64,000 nt of DNA from Merluccius polli (Eukaryota; Chordata; Actinopteri; Gadiformes; Merlucciidae), in NCBI GenBank assembly GCA_030340625.1, contig JAOPHQ010005713.1, forward strand, positions 152,001 to 216,000, read 5' to 3'. Below the pieces are notes generated by a model, which worked only from the letters and a program-made list of their open reading frames with translations, made no database searches and was not told where the DNA came from. The position numbers were made by a program, and so were the translations under genes. Positions 20,721 to 32,431 of this stretch are shown here, piece after piece; within the stretch, counting starts at the first letter, position 1; every line of letters starts with the position of its first letter.

Positions 20721-23560
20721 ATGGCTGGTTCAACACCTGCAAGACTGAAGGTGATTTTAGGGGAGAACAACATTGAAAAACTGACTCTTCCAAATGGCAT
20801 CCCAGAGTCACTAGATGACCTTCTCAGCATGATGAAGACTACCTTTGGGTTAAAGGGTAACCTCAGACTTCAATACATGGAACAAGATTTTGGCAATGAC
20901 TTCTTCAATCTGAATTCTACCACTGAACTTCAGGATTTGGGGACAATTAAGGTGATCCACCAGCAAACAAATCCACCTTTGATCAGTGACACTTCATCTC
21001 TATCTCTTTCATTTGAGTCTGATGACGGTGCTTCGTTGGCATCAAATGACACAATTATCTTGTCATCCCCTGAGTCTGTCATCTCGAACACAACAGTGGC
21101 CAGCGGACTTTGCAATTCCCCAATTTTCATATGAGACAGAGCTACAGCTAGAGAAGGGGAATACTGAGTACCGTGTGAGCCAAAAAAAGTTGACTGTCAG
21201 CTCCCAAATGCTGTCTGATATCCTGAAAAGAGTAGCAGAAGAAATTTACCGTTACAAGGCCTACCCAGAGGAAGCACATTTCTGCGCAGCTGCAGAGGCC
21301 CTAATCAAAAGGCACCCATGTTTGAAAGAACCTGGCTCATTCAATGGCTGCTATGGTTGGAAACAGCGACTGAAGTACAAAATGGCAAACTACAGGACTC
21401 AGCTCAAATTACAGGGGTGTCCAGAGCTGTGTGTAAACTCCCTGAAATCTAAAGCTACTACAGATGCTTTCCCTGCTAAAAAAGTGAAGAAGCCAAAACG
21501 GTCTGAAGCTAACTTTTATCCATCCTTTCCTACTGGTGAGACTCTGGACAGCCTGGAACAAGTGAGACTAGAACTTCTGACAGAGATCGGGATAAGGAAC
21601 AACGAAAGGGTCATCGCAGACAAAATGGCTAGCACATTTGCCTACAGAAGACATGAGGTGGTAAACCAAGAACCAAGCATTCAGGACTTCAAGGACAGAT
21701 GGCCTGCACTCTTCACACAGAAAGAGGTAAGAATGGAACTGAAGTCATCAAAGTCTGTATGCTTCAGGATTTATTACAGTGAGCTTTCATGAATTGGTCA
21801 TAACTTGATGTGGTTGAGATTGTATAACACTGAACATAATGACATTTACATTTTTAATTTCCACGTTATACTTTTTTGGGTATTGATATTTGTGTGTTTA
21901 CTGAGTGTTTATACAGGATGAGACCAGTTGAATTTTTTCCATAATACAATATCTACTGTCATTTTTTTTGTTTTCAGATTAATACAGAGTTCCACAGGCT
22001 TGTGGCTATTCCTCTTGAGGAGACGTTCATGGCCCAGTTAGACATGCACTCAAGTCAGCTGATCAAAGTCATCCGTACCAAAGGAGGAGCAACACGCCAA
22101 AAGACTGCAACCATCATGGACACATTGGACCAGGTAAATCTGTACCATCAAACAAGACCCTTCATAACTAAAAGGGCTGTCACAATATGTCTGTATTCCT
22201 TCATAAATACATTAATATAGGCAGGCCAATGCTGATCATGGCTTTCATATGCATGAATATTTTTAGCGACTCAAAAACTACACCACTGAGCTCATCCCTT
22301 TTTCTTTCTATAATGAATCTCTGGGCTTGTCTGGGCTGTTTTTAAATAAAGTAAGTGTTAGATAAGAGTAAGGATATCTCTCTTATGAAATTTAGAACAA
22401 TAAAATGAATCAACGTTTGTTGTTCTAGACTGTGGACATTAATCTTCGGAGGGAATGTGTGCTGAAAGCCCTCACCATCTTCCTGGGAGAAGATGCAGAT
22501 GACCTGATCAAGGAATATCTTGTAAGTTTCAACAGTTTGTATGTCAGCACATCTTGTCAAACGGACACAAAAAATATCCTATCAACTGAGAACAACTTAA
22601 CACCTGAACCATGGTTGGATTGCGGACATGTTATATTTTATTATCATGGCCATATTTCTCCTCCCTGTCTCCTTTCTTTTCCTTCTCTTCTCCTCGCCTC
22701 CTCTTCTTCTTCTCCCCTATTTGCCACCTCTCTTCTCTTCCCCTCTTTTCCTTCTCTCTTCTCCTCCTCGTCTCCTCTTCTTCTCCCTGACCTCTTTTCC
22801 TTCTCTCTTCTTCTCCTCCTCCCGTCTCCTTCTCCTGTCTTTACTGTCTCTCTTCTCCTCATTGTCTCCTCCTCTCTTCTCTTCGTCTCCTCTCTTCTCC
22901 TCCACCTCTCCTCTTCTCCCCCTTTCTCCTCTTTGTCTTCTCTCTTCTCCTACCCTCCTTCTCCACTCTTTTCCTTCTCTCTTCTCCTCCTTGTCTCCTC
23001 TTCTTCTCCCTCTCATTCTCCTATCTTTTCCTTCTCTTCTCTTCCTCGTTTTGGGAAATCTTATCTTTCTTGCTTACAGTTAGATGGTCAGATTGATACA
23101 CATCTGCTGGTTGTGGTGTTTGACACCCAGGAAAGAAATAGCCCAGCTCAAAACACATATTGGTACAACACCCAAAAACTTCATCAGTAAGAAGTGAGGC
23201 CAATGATGATTTGTGTTTGTGTCCTGTACCCCTCTGTAGGACTCTGAAGCAGATGCTCAGAGAGACCTGGAGCAGCTCACCATGGCAGTGTTTGTGATTC
23301 AGAAGGAGGGGGGAGGGCTGCAGGAGCAACCTGGAGACATTGGCATCGTCATTGAGGGCGTGGACGTGTTGCATGAACTGACTTCGGTTGCCTCAGCTTT
23401 TGCCCTGCTTCAAGGTTTGATTTATGCACTCAACCTAGCTTATCCAAAACCCTTTCGCTTCACTTTTGAAGTGCTCCAAAAAATCTTCATGCAGCTTGAT
23501 CAGCACAAGATGTCCCCCAAAGTCCATAATCTGTATAGCAAACTTGAAAACTCACAGTAA
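20721..23560 (+). CDS. SAMD3-like EnSpm second protein, spliced
   Basis: ATG at 20721 (context ATCACCATGG) follows an acceptor CTTCTCAG. Residues 1-80 form a PB1-like domain (ARLKVILGENNIEKLTL ... TELQDLGTIKVI). After a frame change in the overlap 20,986-21,134 come FAIPQFSYETEL, a region with LIKRHPCLKEPGSFNGCYGW and WKQRLKYKMANYR, then YRRHEVVNQEPSIQDFKDRW. Three phase-0 introns follow (21727-21977, 22135-22428, 22522-23239), with exons INTEFHRLVAIPLEETF, TVDINLRRECVLKALTIFLG and DIGIVIEGVDVL...LIYALNLAYPKPF. This order matches the multicopy teleost proteins often named sterile alpha motif domain-containing 3-like, though I see no SAM domain here. Its location inside exact transposon ends indicates it is a transposon protein; function unknown, possibly assembly or DNA-end binding. 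Confidence 0.75.
22655..23055 (+). repeat. Pyrimidine-rich TCTCC/TTCTC repeat
   Basis: About 400 bases of near-pure C/T sequence within intron 3 of the SAMD3-like gene. It generates long serine/leucine-rich or arginine/glutamate-rich frames on both strands that are not genes. Such mirror-symmetric tracts can form triplex DNA. Confidence 0.9.
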
Positions 23561-24602
23561 CGACACACGACGATGTATTCTGCCCCTGGACCAACAAGTG
23601 GCCTTGTACCATAATGTGAAAGAACAGCGGTGTTCGGATATATAGCATGTTAGAAATGTAGTCTCTTTCGGATGTTGGTTTTTTTATGCTCCAAGAGACA
23701 AATATTCCTCAAACCACAATTTGAAATGCTTTTACACAGATTTTGTAACAGGTTTGGCAGAAGGTTTTTTTTTGTTTTTCTCCAGACATATTTCCTTCCG
23801 TTTGTAGGGAAAGGTTGCATTTCAGTTTTGATGTGTTCAATTATACAACAAACTGTTGTGACAATGTGTAACAGAGAGTGATTTAAGACTCTAAAAGAAG
23901 TGTTCATATTTCATCCCCATTGGTCAGCTACACTATTCAGATGGATAATATTCATTGCCTATAGCTGGTTGAAGTAGTTTCTGTACACTCTTGGCACTTT
24001 TTCCATAGTTGTGATAGTACTGTATATGCTGAGATTGTTAGGCATATTTGTGTAATGCTTTGTTGCACTTTTTTGTACTGTGCTGACAAAATAACTTTGT
24101 GGTCCTACTAGCGGTTCACTTTGTCCATATGTGTTTTAAAACGGAGAAATGTGTAATGTGTTGGTGGCCATAATGGTTAATTACATTTATACAATAAAGT
24201 ATAAAAAAAACTCATCAGATTTTGATTTTTTAAATAATTTCAGCCAACTTAAAATTGTAATTTTAGTTATATTAAACAAACTAAAATTTCATTTTAAGGT
24301 TACTGCAAAAAGTAATTTACACTAAACCATAGTATTAGTTTAGAAAACAGCAATATTTTACTTTTGGGTTATGCAAATTATTGAGTTGGAAAAACTGAAA
24401 ACTTTAAGTTGACTTGCCTTAATTTTAAGTTGGATTAATGCAAAATGTTGATTTGAGAACAATTGAATTATTAAGTACATGTGACTTAAATCAATTGTGT
24501 TGATCTAACTTATTAACTTAATTTTAAAGAACTTAATTCATTTAGGTGTTACCAATTGAAACAATTCAATTAAGTTGGTTCAACTATTTTCTTTTTTCAG
24601 TG
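23561..24602 (+). other. SAMD3-like 3' region and EnSpm right end
   Basis: The 3' untranslated region ends near a poly-A signal AATAAAG at 24,193. From about 24,230 to the terminus the DNA is built of short AAGTTG / TTTTAAGTT / CAATTAAGTT motifs in both orientations, the expected binding array of CACTA transposases, ending CTTTTTTCAGTG at 24602. Confidence 0.6.
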
Positions 24603-24604
24603 TA

Positions 24605-25164
24605 CAGTTAGCACGCTGTCTACACAAGTCGCCCGGTTGACAAAGAAGACCAAAGATTTGGAGTCCCGGCAGCAGCGAGATAACTGCAGACTAGTTGGAG
24701 TTGAAGAGGGACTTGGAAATATTCGACCGGAGAAAGCCGTGGCCGACCTGCTGAAGGAAGTGCTCGCCCTCGACTATACGCCGACGCTCGACTGGGCACA
24801 CAGGAACCTTCAGCCGAGGCCAAAGGATGGGGATGCCCCGAGGCCAATAATCGTCAAGTTCCACTACTTCCAGGAGAAAGTGGATGTTCTTCGAAAGGCT
24901 ATGGGGGCAGGTCCCATCACCCACAAAGGCAAGCGCTTCTACATCTACCCAGATTACTCGGCTGCCGTCAGAAAAAAGAGAACAGCCTTCACCGAGGTGA
25001 GAGGGTTGCTACGCCGGTGCACGGGTGTGAAATACGGGCTCCTGTTTCCAGCCACACTGAAGATCACTACCCCAGCTGGCGAGCAGGCATCTTTTGAAGA
25101 CCCGGTCAAGGCAAAGCACTACATCGAGACCAATCTGCGCCCACGGGAGACGGAGGGAGAGTGA
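24605..25164 (+). pseudogene. L1 ORF1, C-terminal half
   Basis: The frame continues from 13098 (VSTLSTQVARLTKKTKDLES), then the RNA-recognition-like core and C-terminal domain of L1 ORF1: RQQRDNCRLVGVEEGLGNIR, then DWAHRNLQPRPKDGDAPRP, FHYFQEKVDVLRKA, and FYIYPDYSAAVRKKR near the end. Stop TGA at 25162. No frameshift in this half. Confidence 0.88.
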
Positions 25165-25994
25165 CAGATAATTCACCGGGCCATAACAGGTATCATACGC
25201 TGCATATTAACATTGCAGTAGACTGCACACGCTGACTTACTGTATATGTTGACTGGTAGACGTCACCACACTGCAGTTGGATGCATTTTATGTTGGACTA
25301 TGGACAAGGCTAAGTGACATTTTTCATGTCATTTGTCATCTGAGGAATGTAAAAAAAAAAAAGAAAAAAGACTGATGAATAATTATGCACAGTCTCCTAC
25401 AGTATGTGAAGGGTGACGTGGGGAATATCTTATTTAATGTTAATATTCTCCTTTGCATTCCTTTTTCTCTGCCACGTAATGGCAAGTGCTTAATGTTTAA
25501 GTTTTAATCTGTTACTTTAACCCTAATAGTACTCTCTTTATTTTTTAATGTTTATGTAACCCAGGTTTACATGACACTTTATTCATTTAGTCAGAAATCG
25601 CAACCCATTAAAATATTGGTTACTAAGCAGTAAAAAAATATATGGCTTGTGTATTGTCGTTCTAGATTGAGATAAAGAATGAGATAAAAATATATAATAG
25701 GAAAATATGGCAAATAAATGCATTTAATCTATTGTATATGAAAATAGTGTGATTTGTTAAATCACCTCTCAATCAACAACGTCGCATGGCAACTGCCAAT
25801 CAGAAATTAGACTTGCCTCTTTTAACCGTCAGTAGATGGCAGCCACAGAGATTCGTCCTTTTCGGGACAAACCACAGATGAGATTGGACGTTAGAAACTG
25901 TTCTTTGAATAGTAAGCTACAGAAGAGATTTCCCCCGCCACTAAAAGTTCTGAAAAGCCTGTGCAGTGAATCGATGCCCTTGGTGAGTCTCCAT
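25165..25994 (+). other. L1 inter-ORF region with large ORF2 loss
   Basis: The endonuclease and N-terminal reverse-transcriptase coding part expected here is absent. Apart from AT-rich sequence and a poly-A/GA stretch near 25,350, nothing is recognised. The join to reverse-transcriptase sequence occurs somewhere before 25,995. Confidence 0.5.
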
Positions 25995-26172
25995 GTTGAA
26001 TGGGGCCCACTTTCTGTAGGTGGATCAGAGTCCTATATTCAACACCTTTGGCTGCAGTCAGGACAAATGGCCTGATCTCAGAATACTTTTCGCTCCAGAG
26101 AGGTACAAGACAGAGTTGCTGTCTATCGCCCTTCCTGTTTGACATTGCAATCGAACCACTGGCAATTGCTAT

Positions 26173-27461
26173 TAGGGCTTTGACTTTTTCCCAAAAATCA
26201 TATTCGAAGTTCGTTTGTTTATTAATATTAATATTCGAATATATTCGAATATTTATTAATAATATTTTGACAATGAAATGCCTTCAGTAAGACCTATATG
26301 GTATAAAACTTAAGTTGTATATGTTTTGTCCACCAGGGGGCAGTGTATCAGTCAACGTCAATAGGCAGGCAACGATGTTTTCAGAACCTTTATTCATTAA
26401 AGGTCAGACACAAACTGTGTATGCATTCGGTTTCATCAAAAATAGGGATAAGGCTAAACTGTCAGACTAAACTGAACAGACAAAATAAATAAAGGTAGGC
26501 CTAAAAATAAAAACCCATCCTACCCGCCATTAAATTGTTTTGCTCACATTAAGATCTGGCTGGCTGCAGTTTATTTGGCTGCAGACTTTTTTAAGTTATT
26601 CGCCAAAAATACCAGATGATTCACATTTTCTGGCTCTAGGGAAGAGCGTTGCTTTGTGACTATGTTCTGTTGGTGTTGACGCAGCCATTGTTCTGCTATA
26701 AAATACAAAATTGGCGCAAACCAGGACGCTAACGTCACCTACAGGAGCCCAGATGACCAATGATAGCCTTGCTAATAGGGGTTATGCGCAACGTACTTTT
26801 GCATTCCGCGAAACAGGTCTCATCACATTATTGTATTTATTAATCCGCACTTCCAGACCGTCACCGGGGCTTCAGAGTAATGTGTCCGAGGAGAGTACCC
26901 CTCCCCCGGACGCACACGCTAGCTTTTACCGCTGTTTTGTTTTTATTTTTTAATCCGCACTTCCAGACCGTCACCGGGACTTCAGAGTAATGTGTCCGAG
27001 GAGAGCAGCCCTCTCCCGGATTCACTCGCTAGCTTTTACCGCTGTTTTATCCCGCTTCTGGTACTTTACTGGCTTTGACATTTTCTTCTTCTCACTAACA
27101 TTCAGATGTTAAAATCAAATAAAACGCCAACAGTAAAAAGAGTTAGCTAGGCCAAGTCAATAGATGTCGCCGTCAGTTGCTACCGGCTTTTCCGACAAGT
27201 GGAAGTCAGGAGACCTGTTTTCCGGTTTGGTCACGTGATGCTCGGCATAAAGCCTATTAGCTCGTGATTCACACAACTTCACCAGGCGTGAAAAAGCGTC
27301 GGAATCTGAATTGAAAACAACGTTCAAGCAAAGACATTTACAATAAATAATTCCCAAAACAAGTTCGAATATTAAAGGCTGCCTAATATTCGTTTGAATA
27401 TATATATATATTTTGATATTCGTATTATATTCGAATAACGAAGTTCGGAGTCAAAGCCCTA
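26173..27461. mobile_element. hAT element in L1 ORF2, TSD ATTGCTAT
   Basis: Ends TAGGGCTTTGACTTTTTC and the complement of TAGGGCTTTGACTCCGAAC are flanked by ATTGCTAT (26165-26172, 27462-27469); excision rejoins the reverse-transcriptase frame. Subterminal ATATTCGAATA repeats are present. No transposase is encoded. Two tandem copies of a roughly 105-base unit (AATCCGCACTTCCAGACCGT...) lie at 26,840-27,047. Confidence 0.92.
26840..27047. repeat. Tandem ~105-bp unit, two copies
   Basis: Each unit reads AATCCGCACTTCCAGACCGT, then ACTTCAGAGTAATGTGTCCG or a close variant, then CTAGCTTTTACCGCTGTTTT. Three copies of the same unit in reverse orientation occur at 45,750-46,032 in a different surrounding. 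Confidence 0.8.
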
Positions 27462-29353
27462 ATTGCTATTAGATCAGATTGCAGGATTAAGAGTATATCC
27501 AGGGGTGAAATACACCATAAAACCTTACTTTATGCTGATGATCTGCTCTTGCAGATATCAGACCCAATTGAGAGCATTCCCCACCTTCTCAACTGGCTGC
27601 AAAAATTCAGTAGCATATCAGGGTATAAAGTTAACTTATCAATATCTTTATTATTTCCATTGAATAATCTGGCAAAACAGATCACTTATGAAAATGTCCC
27701 TTTTAAAATTGAAAATGATAAATTCACCTACCTGGGAATAGAAGCAGCAGGTTCAATTAAGGCTATCTTTCAGCATAACTACAGGTCTATTTTAGATCGT
27801 ACCAAAACTGACTTGGATAGGTGGTCGAAACTCCCATTCTCACTGGCTGGGTGGATAAATACAGTGAAGATGACTTTAATGCCCAGGTTTCTTTATTTAT
27901 TCCAAATGATCCCCATTTTTCTCCCCAAATCCTATTTTGCTCAGCTGGACCGCTTTATCTCCTCGTTCATATGGAATAAAAAACCTGTACGTATAAAGAA
28001 GGCAAGCCTGGAGAGAATTAAATCTGATGGTGGTTTGGGTCTACCTAATTTTTTTGTTTTACTATTGGGCAGCTAATATTGTCAAGCTGACATATTGGAT
28101 CACCACGTTCGCAGACAAGGAGGGCCCAGCCTGGGTTGATATGGAACTGAGAGCTACACTCCCAGTCTCCCCGATTTCAATCTCAACTGCCCCTCTCCCA
28201 CTAAACATCAAAAAACCTGAACTGAACTCTAATTTGGTGGTCCAAAACTCGATTAAGATCTAGGGTCAGTTCAGAAAATATTTTAATTCGACAAGTATAT
28301 GTAGCTTCTCGCCAATAATGTTTAATCATCTTTTTGCACCTTCTCAAATAGACCAGGCATTTGCTGTTTGGCACAGAAGTGGCTTGGTCTACATTCAAGA
28401 CCTTTTCACGGATGATGGTTTTGCATTATTTAAATTTCTATGTGAAGATCATAATTTACAAAAGTCTAATTTCTTCAGGTATCTTCAGGTTCGGAGTTTT
28501 GCCTCTAAATCTTTCCCAGGATATCCATCTCCACCCTCCAAAGACCTACTGTATTTAGTCCTTAATGTTAATCCATTTAATGAAAGAGCAATATCAAAAA
28601 TATATGCATTCATTCTGGATAGCTGCCCTCACATGTGGGACCAAATCAAGGCAGCATGGGAAGGAGAAGTTGGAGAAATAATAAGACCACCATACAGCGT
28701 ATACACACATCTTCTCTCTGTATTAGACATGGCTTGATCCAGTTTAAGGTTGTCCACAGGTTGCATTACTCTAATGACACTGTCAAAATTCTACTCTAAT
28801 GTTGCACCGAACTGTCCTAGATGTCAATACTCCCCTGTTTCTTTGGGACACATGTTCTGGACATGTCCTTCTCTGTATGGTTTCTGGTCTTCAATCTTCC
28901 AATCACTCTCAGCCATACCTGGCAAAACACTGCAGCTTGACCCTTTGATAGCTATCTTTGGTGTAGTTAGGGATGAGCTAAAGCTGTCCCGCCTCCACAA
29001 AAATGCCATTGCCTTTGCATCGTTACATGCCCGTCGTCTGATACTCCTGAACTGGAAGGGGAAGAACCCTCCTGCCTATTGGATTAGAGAGGTAATGTTG
29101 GGATTGGCCCTGGAAAAAACTAGGTATGCAGTACGTGGATTGGAGGATAAATATGACAGAACCTGGTCACAGTTCATAACTCATGTCAAGAGCCTGCCTT
29201 TTGCCTGACTTCCTGTTTTTATCTGTGAATTAATTACTTTTTGTTCTTTCACTCTCTGTGACTGCCGTCCTAGTCTTTACAATGCCCATATTCTGACTGT
29301 TGGGACTGTTGGGCCGCCATTTTGTCTACGTAGCGGAAGGGGCGGGATAAAAA

Positions 29354-30765
29354 ATGGAGGACACGGAGATAGTGGAGACCAACGCGCTCTACAAATGTAA
29401 GTAAAATTACACATATTGGTTTGTTTTTCGGTACAACTACAGTTTTAGGCTGGTTTTTAATTTAAGGTTTTTAATTCTGAACGATAACGTGACATTAAGA
29501 ACGATAACGTGAATACTGTTACGTCGCTAATACAGGCTAACGTGTCTGTGTTGGCTATCGGTAACGTTAAATCGGCTGGCGATAGCAGTATCAGTGACGG
29601 ACAGCACGCAATATTACATTTAAAATATATTTTCTTTTCACCTGATATATCTTTTATAGGGTCAGATGAAGAGACACGGAGCCTCATCCAGTGGCGGACA
29701 GTCAACGCCTCACTGTTCACAGGGAGGCGTAACGCTGCCGTCACTGGATATGAGTAAGTGAATGCATATACAGGCTGCACTAGATTGAAATGTTTCCTAT
29801 ATTACTTATATGTCGTTATATATTGAAGTCACTGCATGGAGTACAATTACATTGTGGTAATCCGATTGTATTTCAAACAGGACATACATTACTGCCCGAG
29901 GCCTGGAGGGGCGAGTGACTCCCGTTTTTTTTTTTTTTTAAATGGGAAAACCTCAAGGACAAATATAAGGTTAACTCTCACCACACACACACACACACAC
30001 GTGAACAGTTGTTTTTCTGTTATATAGTTGGTCCTATTTATAATTTCTACATAGCACAACAGCACTGCTGTTGAAAGTAAATCATGGGCATACACTTAAC
30101 ACTGTAATGAATGTGACAGGATTGATATCACAAATGTTTGGTCTAAACCAGAGTGTTTTCCTATTCCTCCTCAGGAACTGAAATGCCCCAGAACGGGGGT
30201 TAGCACGGAGGGGGGTGAGACCATTGCCGCATCTTGGAAGTGGTACACCTTAATGGATGAGGCAATTGGGGACCGGCCGTCAGTGACCCCACCGGTCCTC
30301 ATTGCCTCATCCTCCCGAGATGTGGCGGTGGTCACACCCCCCCCCGTGCTTATTCCAGAGCGGTCCATGACATCCACCCCAAAAAGGCGGCGTGTGAATG
30401 TCATGGATCTGCTCAAAGACCAACAAAGGTTTGAGGAAATGGTGTTGGAGAGAGAGGAGAGAAAGCAGAGCGAAGCGGTGGAGAGAGAGGAGAGAAGGCA
30501 TAGAGAGGCGATGGAGAAAGAGGAGGCAAGGGCGAGAGAGGCAGTGGAGAAAGAGGAGGCAAGGGCAAGAGAGGCGATGGAAAGAGAGGAGGCAAGGGCG
30601 AGAGAGGTGATGGAGAGAGAGGATCGGAGGTATCGGGAGGCGGTGGAAAGAGAGGAAAGGCTGTTCAAGGAGCTGAGGGAGAGAGAGGAAAGAAGAGAGC
30701 GAGAGCTGGAAAGGAGGGATGATAGGTTTTACAGCCTACTGGAAAAAATATTTAATAATAAATGA
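29354..30765 (+). pseudogene. Harbinger Myb/SANT-like protein gene with poly-T disruption
   Basis: Four exons with matching phases: 29354-29396, 29660-29753, 29881-29969, 30175-30765. They encode an acidic start, WSDEETRSLIQWRTVNASLF (trihelix/Myb-like helix 1), TYIAARGLEGRVTP, KWENLKDKYK, then ELKCPRTGVS and ASWKWYTLMDEAIG. A nuclear-type basic patch TPKRRRVN follows, then a long charged helix of repeated REEAR/REERR units and a C-terminus LLEKIFNNK. A run of 15 T (29925-29939) in exon 3 shifts the frame into TAA immediately before KWENLK, so the current copy cannot make the whole protein. Confidence 0.8.
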
Positions 30766-30869
30766 ATTAAATTCTACGGTAATGATTGTCTTCTTTTTAG
30801 ATATCATTTTATTGTTCTAGGGTTAAAAGGTACATTTTACCGGGGGCATGCTGTTGGATATAGGGGCAT

Positions 30870-31496
30870 TAGGGCTGTTCGATTTAGCCCAAAAATAAAA
30901 TCTCGATTTTCTTCTCTCAAAATCCGATTTTCGATTACGATTACGATTATTTTGTGAAATAACAAAAGACAAAGAAATTATTTCAAATATGCTGTTTATT
31001 GAACATTTTCCCCATTGGGCTTTAAACATTTCTCTGATTAAACCAGAAATTAATGAAAAATGTGCAAAATTCTTTTTGTAAAATAAATAAAGCTTGAAGA
31101 ATATACGTTAAGTAAAATAAGACATTTTCGAAACTAAACTGGGTCTTTACAAGCTAAATAATAAAGTAACCCATGAATGAACACACATAAACACAGTCTA
31201 CCATCGACACACACACACACACACATTTCACACAAACACATAAACACACACATTCTACCATCGACACACACACACAAACACACATAAACACACAGTCTAC
31301 CATCGACACACACACACACACATTCTACCATCGACACACAAACACACACATACATACACATTCTACCATCGACACACACGCACACATTTCACACACACAT
31401 ACACATTCTACCATCGACACACACACACACACACACACCTTCTATCCACACACACACACACGGTCTACCATCAACACACACACATACACACATTTC

Positions 31497-31527
<31 letters not shown>

Positions 31528-32117
31528 TTCTACCATCGACACACACACACACACACCTTCTATCCACACACACACACACACACACACACACGGTCTACCA
31601 TCAACACACACACACACATACACACATTTCACACACACACATTTCCCACACACACACACACACAAGTAAATAGCCACGACTTTATAAAACTCCTCCGTGA
31701 TTTTCATGTACTCGTCGTAAAACGCGCAACACAAAACTCACCCGCCGGGACCAAAACAAATATTTTAGACTCAAAACTCAACATGGCCGCTCTTGAAGCG
31801 CGCGACGCATAAGTTATACTAGGTGCGAAATGGGTTTCCCTAAAAAGTCACCCGCCGCTCATATAACCGTGAATAACACAACGGACTTGCTCTTCTTTTT
31901 AGCAACTAAATCCAACGCCGACATGTTTGTTTACAATGTGCCGTAAAGCCATGTGGTGAGAAGAGGCGGAAGTAACTACGGCAAAGCAGCTCAGCGGGGC
32001 TGTGGCGTAATTGCGTTAGTTGAAGTGAAAAATCGATTTTACGAGTTTCACGTTTTCACATCTTCCTAGTTACATAATCGTGATTAAGATTTAATATCGA
32101 TTAATCGAACAGCCCTA
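30870..32117. mobile_element. hAT element, TSD AGGGGCAT
   Basis: Ends TAGGGCTGTTCGATTTAGCC and the complement of TAGGGCTGTTCGATTAATCG are flanked by AGGGGCAT (30862-30869, 32118-32125). It has no transposase gene. The interior is largely a CA-rich minisatellite (31,200-31,660) and a CpG-containing segment (31,740-32,000). Confidence 0.92.
31200..31665. repeat. CA-rich minisatellite with TTCTACCATCGACAC units
   Basis: Repeated blocks of ACACACAC separated by TTCTACCATCGA, TTCTATCC, GGTCTACCATCA and CATTTCAC. Valine/cysteine-rich frames on the minus strand are artefacts of this repeat. Confidence 0.92.
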
Positions 32118-32141
32118 AGGGGCATATAGGGGAAACACAGG

Positions 32142-32425
32142 ATTTGATTTGAACAGGTACGATAACAAATAACTTAACTTTGATTTGAACAGGTACCATA
32201 ACAAATAACTTAACTTTGATTTGAACAGGTACGGTAACAAATAACTTGACTTTGATTTGAACAGGTACGGTAACAAATAACTTAACTTTGATTTGAACAG
32301 GTACCGTAACAAATAACTTAACTTTGATTTGAACAGGTACGGTAACAAATAACTGATTTTAACAGGTACCATAACAAACAACTTAACTTTAATTTTGAAC
32401 AGGTACCATAACAAATAACTATATA
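32142..32425. repeat. 36-bp minisatellite, nearly eight copies
   Basis: Unit GATTTGAACAGGTAC followed by G/CRTAACAAATAACTTAACTTT, with point changes between copies, directly repeated without spacers of independent sequence. It lies just 3' of the Harbinger transposase stop. Confidence 0.92.
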
Positions 32426-32431
32426 CATTAA

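Larger units (their letters stand above)
13099..24602 (+). mobile_element. EnSpm/CACTA transposon, 11.5 kb, two genes, TSD TA
   Basis: Left terminus CACTCTAAAAAGTG and right terminus whose complement is CACTGAAAAAAG give a short CACT[C/G] inverted end, flanked by TA at 13097-13098 and 24603-24604. Joining the flanks restores the L1 ORF1 frame (codons before 13098 run into those from 24605), confirming both boundaries. Inside are a DDE transposase gene (17408-20088) and a SAMD3-like gene (20721-23560), both plus strand, and later insertions at 13823-14882, 15289-15708 and 20449-20652. AAGTTG-type subterminal repeats fill the right end. One or two frame breaks in each gene suggest it is a recently decayed autonomous copy. 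Confidence 0.9.
25995..29208 (+). pseudogene. L1 ORF2, reverse transcriptase and C-terminus, interrupted
   Basis: GPTFCRWIRVLYSTPLAAVR and LQRGTRQ.CCLSPFLFDIAI (26,000-26,172) are the palm blocks before the active site. After the hAT 26173-27461 the frame continues to LLYADDLLL with the catalytic YADD at 27531-27542, then thumb and connection sequence (YLGIEAAGS, SFIWNKKP). A frame change near 28,055, a TAG at 28,261 and another break near 28,735 follow. The C-terminus contains the cysteine-rich CPRCQYSPVSLGHMFWTCP and ends KSLPFA at 29205. The endonuclease is missing. Confidence 0.85.
12567..29295 (+). mobile_element. Tx1/L1-type LINE, full 5' end, split by two insertions
   Basis: A leader beginning GGGGGCGCAGCTGAGCAGCG precedes ORF1 (12747) and, after an interior loss, the reverse transcriptase and C-terminus of ORF2 (about 25,995-29,208). 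EnSpm 13099-24602 lies in ORF1 and hAT 26173-27461 in ORF2. Stops, frameshifts and a missing endonuclease show it is inactive. The 3' end has no clear poly-A and is placed by the beginning of Harbinger sequence, so it is approximate. Confidence 0.75.

Noticed and set aside
22644..23083. Long serine/leucine- and arginine/glutamate-rich reading frames on both strands
   Set aside because: They are produced by the C/T-rich simple repeat in an intron of the SAMD3-like gene.
30171..30668. Serine/leucine-rich frame opposite the Myb-like gene
   Set aside because: Antisense shadow of the charged REEAR repeat.
31134..31734. Valine/cysteine-rich frames on the minus strand
   Set aside because: Direct translation of the CA-rich minisatellite.
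32142..32425. Regular 36-bp repeats that look like a CRISPR array
   Set aside because: Copies are contiguous with no unique spacers, in a eukaryotic transposon context; it is a minisatellite.
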